From: Sinorhizobium saheli
Lineage (GTDB): Bacteria; Pseudomonadota; Alphaproteobacteria; Rhizobiales; Rhizobiaceae
Length of the DNA stretch: 40,826 nt
Direction: 5' to 3'
NCBI RefSeq assembly: GCF_001651875.1
Contig: NZ_LNQB01000050.1
Span: forward strand, 1-40,826
A program made the translations under genes and the position numbers. This document shows, piece by piece, positions 35,098 through 40,826 of this stretch (the stretch's first letter is position 1; each line of letters opens with the position of its first letter). The notes under the pieces were generated by a model. The model was not told where the DNA came from. It ran no database searches and saw only the letters and a program-made list of their open reading frames with translations.

Positions 35098-35134
35098 TCG
35101 GGCGAAATGAAAAACTGACCCCCCCTTCGATCCG

Positions 35135-35390
35135 GCGCAGCCCGATAGGCGGAGTTCTCGTCGGTCCGCAGGTGTGATCCGGGCTCGGTGTTCGCCAGCA
35201 CGAACGGGATGAGGCTTGCGGACGAGCGGTCGGCAATGCGTGCCAGCCTGATCCGACCGACCGCGAACCTGCCGCGCCTTTCGACCGCTCCGGCGATCCA
35301 AATCTGGTTCGCGGTGCTGCTGCCGCCACCGCGCTTCAGGTGATCCTCCTTCCGTCGAAACGGAATGGCGGACTCGTCCACGCGCCGGCG
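35135..35390 (-). mobile_element. IS1595-family transposase remnant (ISXO2-like)
   Basis: The minus strand reads VDESAIPFRRKED, then WIAGAVERRGRFAVGRIRLARIAD and PGSHLRTDENSAYRA. This order matches the DDE catalytic core of IS1595/ISXO2-like transposases (first Asp, the IAGAVE strand, second Asp in RTDxxSAY). The zinc-ribbon N-terminus and the C-terminal third are missing and no inverted repeats were found. A run of six C's at 35117-35122 marks the border with the hydrolase fragment. Confidence 0.65.
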
Positions 35391-35674
35391 GAGACCCTCG
35401 CGTTTACGTTGACGCCCTTCGAACCGCCCAGGGAAACTCGTGCGTTCAAAGTGTTCTCTGCATAACAATAGGAACTGCTCGCAAAAAACGGGCGAACTTG
35501 CCCGCTTCTATAAAACGGCGCGACACGCCAATAGGTTTCCTAGGACCGGGCATTCGCCTACTCCGCGTGTCACACCCGCACGACACGATCGTTCGCTACT
35601 TGGATGGCATTCTCGAATTTTTGACGTCGCCCCCTACCTCGGGCGGAGTCCTCCGCGCACGGACCGGCTCGAGC

Positions 35675-35699
35675 GGAACAAGGTATAAAGTGAGCGGTT
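35675..35699 (+). promoter_or_regulatory. EcfG-type (general stress response) promoter
   Basis: GGAAC at 35675-35679 and GTT at 35697-35699 are 17 bases apart (GGAAC-N16-gGTT). This is the spacing and sequence recognised by the alphaproteobacterial general-stress sigma factor EcfG. It lies 100 bases upstream of the YihY/BrkB gene, in the same direction. Confidence 0.6.
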
Positions 35700-35798
35700 G
35701 GTATGGAAGCTCACCACCCATCGAGCGTCGACGCGCGTCACGTGAGCCGATCAAGTTCTCCCGCTTTCCTTGGGGCGCTCGAACTACGAGGTCTCGCA

Positions 35799-36788
35799 AT
35801 GAATTCCCACGAAAACCAAGAAGAAGGAGCGGCACGGGACAAGCCGGGGAGGGGACGGACCGCTACCACCCCCGGCGAGATCCCGGCGCGTGGATTGAGA
35901 GACGTTTTCTGGCGCGTGGTCTCACAGGTCAGCGAAGACCGGGTGCCGCTCATCGCAGCCGGCGTCACCTTCTATATTCTTCTCGCCCTGTTTCCGGCAC
36001 TGACCTCGCTGGTGTCAATCTACGGCCTCATTTCCGATCCGGCGGGCATTGGTGAGCAGATCACCTTCCTGGCGGGCGTCCTGCCGAAGCAGTCGCTTCA
36101 GTTGGTGACGGACCAATTGCAGGCGATCTCGTCGCAGAAGGCCTCCAGTCTGAGTATCGGCTTCATTGCTGGGCTACTCATCGCACTCTGGAGCGCGCGT
36201 AACGGGGTGGCAGCACTCTTCGAGGCCATGAACATCGCCTATGACGAAGTTGAGGAGCGAGGCTTCATCCGGCTGACGCTGCTTATCCTTGGCTTTACGG
36301 CGGGTGGTCTCCTGATCACGGCTGTACTGATCGCTGCCATCGCGGTTTTGCCGGCAGTCCTTGCCTTTCTGCCGCTCGACCAATGGCTGGACAGGCTTGC
36401 AAGGATTGCGCGCTGGCCCGTGCTCTTGCTCCTGATTGGTGCTGCCATCGCCCTGGTTTACCGTTACGGGCCGCATCGAGATCCACCGAAGCTGAGGTGG
36501 CTCACTTGGGGCGCAGCGTTCAGCACGCTCTGCTGGTTCCCCGCGTCGCTTCTGTTCTCATTCTACATCGACAACTTCGCGGACTATAACGCCACCTACG
36601 GCGCAATGGGCGCGTTGATCGGCTTCATGCTCTGGATTTGGGTATCGACGATGATCATCATCGTGGGCGCGGAGCTTAACGCAGAGCTGGAGCACCAGAC
36701 GGCGCGCGATTCCACGACCGGTCCGCCCAAGAAAATGGGCAAGCGCGACGCCTACGTGGCTGACACCATAGGCGAGTCCAGCGATTGA
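35799..36788 (+). CDS. YihY/virulence factor BrkB family inner-membrane protein
   Basis: A 329-aa membrane protein of the YihY/BrkB (formerly putative RNase BN) family. After a charged N-terminal ~45 residues come about six hydrophobic segments. They include the family core RVPLIAAGVTFYILLALFPAL, the ALWSARNGVAALFEAMNIAYDE motif and the C-terminal YGAMGALIGFMLWIWVSTMIIIVGAELNAELE. The tail is polar and cytoplasmic. The start is placed at ATG 35799 after GAGG; an in-frame ATG at 35703 would add 32 residues without family support. Transport role is suspected for the family but not proven. An EcfG-type promoter lies upstream, suggesting stress induction. It is intact amid gene debris. Confidence 0.88.
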   Translation: MNSHENQEEGAARDKPGRGRTATTPGEIPARGLRDVFWRVVSQVSEDRVPLIAAGVTFYILLALFPALTSLVSIYGLISDPAGIGEQITFLAGVLPKQSLQLVTDQLQAISSQKASSLSIGFIAGLLIALWSARNGVAALFEAMNIAYDEVEERGFIRLTLLILGFTAGGLLITAVLIAAIAVLPAVLAFLPLDQWLDRLARIARWPVLLLLIGAAIALVYRYGPHRDPPKLRWLTWGAAFSTLCWFPASLLFSFYIDNFADYNATYGAMGALIGFMLWIWVSTMIIIVGAELNAELEHQTARDSTTGPPKKMGKRDAYVADTIGESSD

Positions 36789-37057
36789 GTGCTCCGGAGC
36801 CGTCCTGACGCCCAAGCAGCCGGCGCACCTGGCTCGTGCCTAGCGCCAACATGCGTCTCAGAATGCCGCCCGCGGCCGCAAAAATCTGGATGATAAAAGG
36901 TCTTGTTGGGACTTGAGCGGAAGCTCGTCGGCACGAGATTTACGCCAATGTGAGACGGCGTCCTAATACCAGCGCGCGCCCATTTTGCTCCTGACGCATT
37001 TTCGGCCCCCACTTCCAATGTTTCTGTTACACTTCTATGCCTAACTGGGGACTCGAA

Positions 37058-38119
37058 ATGACCTCCGACAATTTGCCCGAACAAATCGACCGACTCCTCG
37101 ACAATGCCGATCTGGCGGAAGCTCTCGAAAACGAACAATTCAAACGATTTCTCGATCAAGTGCCGATCGCTCTCGTCGTTTCCAAAATTGGTAGCCGGGG
37201 CGAGCGGATTATCTACGCCAACCCTGAGTTCGAGAGCCTCTCAGGATTGACCGCGGCGGAAGTAGAGAACCGGGAGTGGGGCGTAATTGAAGCAGAGCCC
37301 GTCGTCGCGCAGGAGATGTCATCGCTGGGTCAAGCTGTCGCCATTCTGACCGATCGTGTCGGAACCTTCAAAAGAACTGTGGGGGACGCGACGATCATAA
37401 TCGACGTTTATTCAAGTGTGCTTGAAGACGACGAGGGAACGCCGTGTTTCCGCCTCGTCGCCCTTGTCGATGTGACAGAACACAAGCAGGCCGAACGCGA
37501 GGAGCTCGAAAATCGTGTCAAAGAGCAGGATCTCCTACTTCGGGAGCTGCAACATCGGGTGAAGAACAACCTTCAGATGATAACGGCACTGATCCGGCTC
37601 GAAGCACGCAGCAATCCGGCCCCAGACACGCAGTCGTTCGAAAGGCTGGCCGGACGGATTGAAGCACTGACCACGCTGTATCAAACCCTCGCAAAGGGAG
37701 AGAGCAGCCAGATAGTCGATCTTGGCATCTATATCGGTCAGATCGCATCTGCCGTGATGGCATCGAACGCTTGCGATGGGGTCAGCCTCGACATGAAAAT
37801 CGACCCATACCCCGTCTCGATAAACGTAGCTATGCCAACCGGGCTGGTCGTCAACGAACTGCTCACTAACGCGCTCAAGCACGCTTTTACCGGGCGCCAA
37901 GGAGGGGTGATCACTCTGAGAAGCACCTTGGAAGACGGAGCTTATCGTGTGATCGTTGCGGACGACGGATTAGGTCTCCCCGATGGAGAAACCTGGCCCA
38001 AACCGGGCAAGCTTGGCGAGTTGATCGTGCAATCGCTGCGCGAAAACTCTAAAGCTGATCTCAAAGTGCGTTCCACTCCGGGTCAGGGCACACGCGCAAC
38101 GATTAGTTTCAGACAATAG
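37058..38119 (+). CDS. PAS-domain sensor histidine kinase (HisKA_2 type)
   Basis: A 353-aa soluble kinase without membrane segments. A PAS domain covers about residues 28-145 (IIYANPEFESLSGLTAAEV, ending VDVTEHKQAE). A short coiled linker leads to the HisKA_2 dimerisation domain with phospho-accepting His166 in LRELQHRVKNNLQM. The ATPase domain has the N box (VVNELLTNALKHAF) and G1 box (VADDGLGLPDG), and ends with GQGTRATISF. This kinase class is common in alphaproteobacteria, where some members feed the PhyR-NepR-EcfG stress cascade. No response regulator is adjacent. ATG 37058 is preferred over 37037. Confidence 0.88.
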   Translation: MTSDNLPEQIDRLLDNADLAEALENEQFKRFLDQVPIALVVSKIGSRGERIIYANPEFESLSGLTAAEVENREWGVIEAEPVVAQEMSSLGQAVAILTDRVGTFKRTVGDATIIIDVYSSVLEDDEGTPCFRLVALVDVTEHKQAEREELENRVKEQDLLLRELQHRVKNNLQMITALIRLEARSNPAPDTQSFERLAGRIEALTTLYQTLAKGESSQIVDLGIYIGQIASAVMASNACDGVSLDMKIDPYPVSINVAMPTGLVVNELLTNALKHAFTGRQGGVITLRSTLEDGAYRVIVADDGLGLPDGETWPKPGKLGELIVQSLRENSKADLKVRSTPGQGTRATISFRQ

Positions 38120-38579
38120 CCCTGCCCGACGGGCTGGTGCCGCCTTCCCAATGATCCCGGAGAATTTCTGGCGCTCGCGAATGTAGGCGATTGCCTCCAA
38201 GCTCTTGCATTCCTCTTCAGACTTGAGCAACGCTTCGTCTTCTCTTTCGCCCGAGCATCGCATAACGTCGCGTCGCAAACATGCGACCTCGTAGACGTCG
38301 CATAGTTTCAGGAAGGCGAGATCCTCCAACATCCACGCGCAATCGGGCAGTTCAGGAGCTGTCAGCAGCAGCCGGCCATTCCTGCTTTCTGTACATCCAT
38401 AGCGTCCCGCTCGCAGTTTCGACGGGCTGAAGCGTGCGCACTGAGAAAGCTGGGAAAAAGTTACCCGAAGCACTTAGAGCAAGCCGCGCAGTTTCCCAGA
38501 TCAAAACGCGGGGCGAGCACTCCAATGCCGGGTCACTTCTCAGTGCAAATCAACATACTGGCATCTCGGCCTTTTTCGG
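38120..38579. other. Stretch between sensor kinase and IS66 end
   Basis: No convincing gene. A minus-strand open frame (38332 leftwards, with LEDLAFLKLCDVYEVACLRR) looks weakly protein-like but would run about 150 bases into the kinase gene on the other strand, so I do not call it. A small hairpin GTCGCA/TGCGAC lies at 38272-38287. Confidence 0.35.
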
Positions 38580-39395
38580 GTAAGCGGCAAGCTGAGGCCG
38601 TTCAGCCGGCGTAGTTCCACGGCATGAGTGCGTCGATTTCGCTGCTCGGCCAGCCATTGGCAATGCGCTCGAGGGTTTGCGTGAGCCAGGCGAGCGGATC
38701 GACGTTGTTGATCTTTGCTGTCTGCAGCAGCGTCGCGATGGTTGCCCAGCTCCGTCCCCCGCCGTCGCTGCCGGCGAAGAGTGAGTTCTTTCTCGTGATT
38801 GCCTGGAGCCGGATTGCTCGCTCGACGATGTTGGAGTCGAGCTCGATGCGGCCGTCGGTCAGGAAGCGCTCGAAGATGGCGCGACGCGAGATCGCATAGC
38901 GGATCGCTTCGGCCAGTTTCGATTTGCCTGAGATCCGCGGCAGGGTCTTCTGCCAGAGAGCGAAGAGCTCGGCGACAACCGCCGCAGAGGCCTGCTGACG
39001 CGCCGCGACACGGGCATCGGGGCTTTGCCCGCGGACGGTCTCCTCAATCTGCCAGAGCGTCGCCATCCGCTCGACCGTCTCCGTTGCGACCTTCGAGCTT
39101 TCCGCGACATGCAGCTCATAAAACTTCCGCCGGCTGTGCGACCAGCAGCCTGCCAGCAGAACGCCGTCATTGCCGCGATCGGAGCGGACCAGCTTGTTGT
39201 AGGCGGCATAGCCGTCCACCTGCAGAATGCCGCGGTAGCCGTTGAGATGCCGGGCGACGCATTCGCCGGCCCGACTATCCTCGAAGCGGTAGACGACCAT
39301 CGGCGGACCGCTGCCGCCAAATGGTCGGTCATCCCTGGCATAGGCCCATAGATAGGCTGTCTTCGTCGATCCGGAGCCGGGAGCGAGCGTCGGAG
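38580..39395 (-). mobile_element. IS66-family element, truncated
   Basis: The sequence GTAAGCGGCAAGCTGAGGC starting at 38580 matches the GTAAGCG-type inverted repeat end of IS66 elements and lies just outside the tnpC stop. The element extends right to about 39395, where it breaks off inside tnpC. The tnpA and tnpB genes and the other inverted repeat are missing, so it cannot move by itself. Confidence 0.75.
38602..39395 (-). pseudogene. tnpC: IS66 transposase (TnpC) C-terminal half
   Basis: About 260 residues of the DDE catalytic half of an IS66 transposase. Segments are LAPGSGSTKTAYLWAYARDD, VDGYAAYNKL (catalytic Asp), WSHSRRKFYELH, the SNIVERAIR block with the final acidic residue, and the C-terminal tail PSSEIDALMPWNYAG. 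Normal TnpC is about 500-550 aa, so roughly the first half is gone. The break at about 39385-39395 meets a LysR fragment on the opposite strand. Confidence 0.82.
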
Positions 39396-39665
39396 CGTCT
39401 CGGCGCACGCCTCCTGCGCCGTACCACGCGAAAGCTCGTCCTCACTGATGCTGGCGAGGTGTTCTACCGGCAGGCTTGCATTGCACTTGAGGCCGTGCGC
39501 GCCGCCGAACAAAGCGTGCGAACCACCGACGACATCGTGCGTGGAGATTTGCGCGTCTCGGTTCCGCCGATGACGAGCGCTGGCCTCCATGCGATGCTAT
39601 GCGAGTTCGCAGCGCGGCATCCCGAGCTGCGCGTCCACGTCCACACCTCAAACCAGCACGTCGAT
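39385..39665 (+). pseudogene. LysR-family regulator, internal N-terminal fragment
   Basis: The plus strand encodes ERLGARLLRRTTRKLVLTD, the second half of a LysR helix-turn-helix domain. It is followed by AGEVFYRQACIALEAVRAAE (linker helix) and [19 protein letters not shown], the start of the effector domain. The first helices are cut off by the IS66 remnant. After [13 protein letters not shown] (about 39665) the frame runs into acetoacetyl-CoA synthetase sequence. No intact start or stop belongs to it. Dead fragment. Confidence 0.75.
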
Positions 39666-40184
39666 CTTCTGGAACGATCCGGGCGGCGAGAAGTACGGCG
39701 CGGCCTACTTCGGCCGCTTCAACAACGTCTGGTGCCACGGGGATTTCGCGGAGTGGACTGAACACGATGGTATCGTGATACATGGTCGCTCGAACGCCAC
39801 GCTCAATCCGGGAGGTGTCCGCATTGGAACAGCGGAGATCTACAACCAGGTCGAGCGGATGGACGAGGTCGTCGAGGCCTTTGCATTGGCCAGGAGTGGG
39901 ACGGCGACGTTCGCGTCGTCCTGTTCGTCCGACTGGCGGAAGGCATTCACCTCGATGCAGATCTTGAACAGGCGATCAGGACACGCATCAGGACAGGGGC
40001 TTCGCCACGGCATGTCCCGGCGAAGATATTAGCAGTGGCGGACATTCCCCGCACCAAATCCGGAAAGATCGTCGAATTGGCCGTCCGGCAAACGGTGCAC
40101 GGGAGGCCGGTCAAGAACAAGGATGCCTTGGCAAATCCCGAGGCTCTGTCGCTGTTCGAGAACCTTGAACCGCTGCGCACCTGA
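39660..40184 (+). pseudogene. aacS: Acetoacetyl-CoA synthetase, C-terminal fragment (frameshifted)
   Basis: About 170 residues of the C-terminal part of acetoacetyl-CoA synthetase. [37 protein letters not shown] and [17 protein letters not shown] are in one frame. After about 39885 the next words ([40 protein letters not shown] with the catalytic Lys, then the end ENLEPLRT) are in a second frame up to the TGA at 40182. The frameshift and the missing ~480 N-terminal residues make it inactive. The junction with the LysR fragment at about 39660 is seamless, creating a chimeric open frame. Confidence 0.82.
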
Positions 40185-40614
40185 TTGGTCCGCCTCCATC
40201 CTTAGATGCAAGCTGAATGAACGGCGTGGCGCTCGTCTTCGGCAGGCCGTTCGTCGCCATGGCGCGGCATGTGCTCGTCGCGTTTGTTGGCTGGAAAATG
40301 CTCCGTTCCTCCAACACAGCGAGCAGCGCCAATGCCGCCGTCGTCGTCAGGCTTGCGATCGTACCGCTGGTGACGGCTGACGTCAAAGCGCTTCTCCGCT
40401 TTGCAGCGACCAACGTTTGAGGGCTGTCGCACTCCGCTGGTCGGAGGACAATGCGCTATCCGACGCAGGATCGCGTGCAATGGCAGACATTTGGATTGCC
40501 TCCCGGTTTGTACACTCCAAATCGCTGCGACGTCGCGATGTTCCGCGCGAGCTTCAGTCAGCTTTGAGGGGTGTTCTGAAACGTGGATGCGACCGCTTGT
40601 GCTGTATTGCGGGG
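40185..40614. other. Mostly non-coding stretch with a probable membrane-protein relic
   Basis: The minus strand at about 40230-40413 encodes ALTSAVTSGTIASLTTTAALALL followed by QPTNATS. This resembles the first ~55 residues of a small hypothetical membrane-protein family common in proteobacteria. The expected continuation appears only in another frame. The remaining bases up to 40614 show nothing recognisable. Confidence 0.35.
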
Positions 40615-40782
40615 ATGGATCACCTTGCCCTCATTAAGGAACACCTGGCAGCGGCGGAAAGACATATCGCGGACGGCGAGCGCCATGTAGCGCTTCAGCG
40701 CGAGATCGTCGCCAAATTGGAGGGGAATGGATGTGACACTGCGACGGGTCGTGTCCCTACAGGTGGTGTAGCTCGGCGGTAG
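40615..40782 (+). CDS. Small hypothetical protein (coiled-coil, rhizobial type), possibly truncated
   Basis: A 55-aa frame starting ATG 40615 after GGGG. The first ~40 residues (MDHLALIKEHLAAAERHI, then ADGERHVALQREIVAKLEGNG) form an amphipathic charged helix like that of short hypothetical proteins found repeatedly in rhizobia. Such proteins usually continue for another 20-40 residues of similar helix. Here the sequence changes character after GCDTA, so the end may be altered by a frameshift. Function unknown. Confidence 0.45.
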   Translation: MDHLALIKEHLAAAERHIADGERHVALQREIVAKLEGNGCDTATGRVPTGGVARR

Positions 40783-40826
40783 CGAAGCCGCTCGCGAGCG
40801 CGCCCTCAACAGCGCCGTAGCGAGCG

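Noticed and set aside
36783..36800. GCTCCGGAGC palindrome after the YihY stop as a terminator
   Set aside because: No loop and no T-run, so it is not an intrinsic terminator.
38121..38140. AGCCC/GGGCT inverted repeat after the sensor kinase as a terminator
   Set aside because: Only a five-base stem without a T-run.
38272..38287. Hairpin GTCGCA-AACA-TGCGAC as a small RNA or CRISPR-like repeat
   Set aside because: A single six-base stem, not repeated and not followed by a terminator.
37970..38332. Possible small minus-strand gene (LEDLAFLKLCDVYEVACLRR)
   Set aside because: Faint protein-like character, but it overlaps the sensor kinase 3' end by about 150 bases and has no clear ribosome site.

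Overview
The window looks like accessory DNA from an alphaproteobacterium of the Rhizobiales (Rhizobium, Sinorhizobium, Agrobacterium or Mesorhizobium type). This rests on uniformly high GC, GntR/TetR-controlled catabolic operons, an ABC importer with a MalK/UgpC-type ATPase, a HisKA_2-type sensor kinase, an apparent EcfG-type promoter, and IS66 and IS1595 remnants. It is most likely part of a secondary replicon or a catabolic island. No rRNA, tRNA, CRISPR array, replication origin or phage gene was seen. The assignment is from gene content only; no database search was run.

Layout. (1) 92-2802: a choline-sulfatase-like sulfatase and a proline-racemase-superfamily enzyme with a Ser/Cys catalytic pair, closed by a clear terminator. 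(2) 2816-8454: a TetR regulator divergent from an ATP-type hydantoinase/oxoprolinase pair (hyuA, hyuB) and a TIM-barrel sugar-isomerase-like protein; the divergent promoters and an operator palindrome are visible. (3) 8489-11685: a DadA-like flavoenzyme and a 4-oxalocrotonate-tautomerase-like protein divergent from a shikimate-dehydrogenase-like enzyme, plus a GntR regulator; the same palindromic word lies upstream of both divergent units and of the regulator. (4) 12163-23361: a second GntR regulator divergent from an eight-gene operon: two SDRs, a ThDP enzyme, a second distinct hyuA/hyuB pair, an aminotransferase, a uronate-dehydrogenase-like protein and a DAO-type flavoenzyme. (5) 23566-24167: a ParD/ParE toxin-antitoxin pair with an operator-like palindrome, followed by gene debris. 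(6) 24643-33226: a 'split Tm-1' pair (UPF0261 plus PEP-hydrolase-like TIM barrel) divergent from a GntR regulator, then an ABC importer with an MocA-type dehydrogenase and a cupin. (7) 33361-40826: a decayed region holding fragments of LysR regulators, an alpha/beta hydrolase, an IS1595-type transposase, an IS66 transposase and acetoacetyl-CoA synthetase, around two intact genes, a YihY/BrkB membrane protein and a PAS/HisKA_2 sensor kinase.

How the genes may work together (inference). The two hyuAB modules probably open cyclic amides or imides, or carboxylate a related substrate, at the cost of ATP. The flavoenzymes, aminotransferase, ThDP enzyme and SDRs could then deaminate, decarboxylate and reduce or oxidise the products. 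The third module looks like uptake and oxidation of a sugar, polyol or sugar-acid-like compound, with the two Tm-1-like proteins playing an unknown catalytic part. Each module carries its own one-component regulator, so the window reads as a series of substrate-inducible catabolic cassettes followed by an insertion-sequence graveyard.
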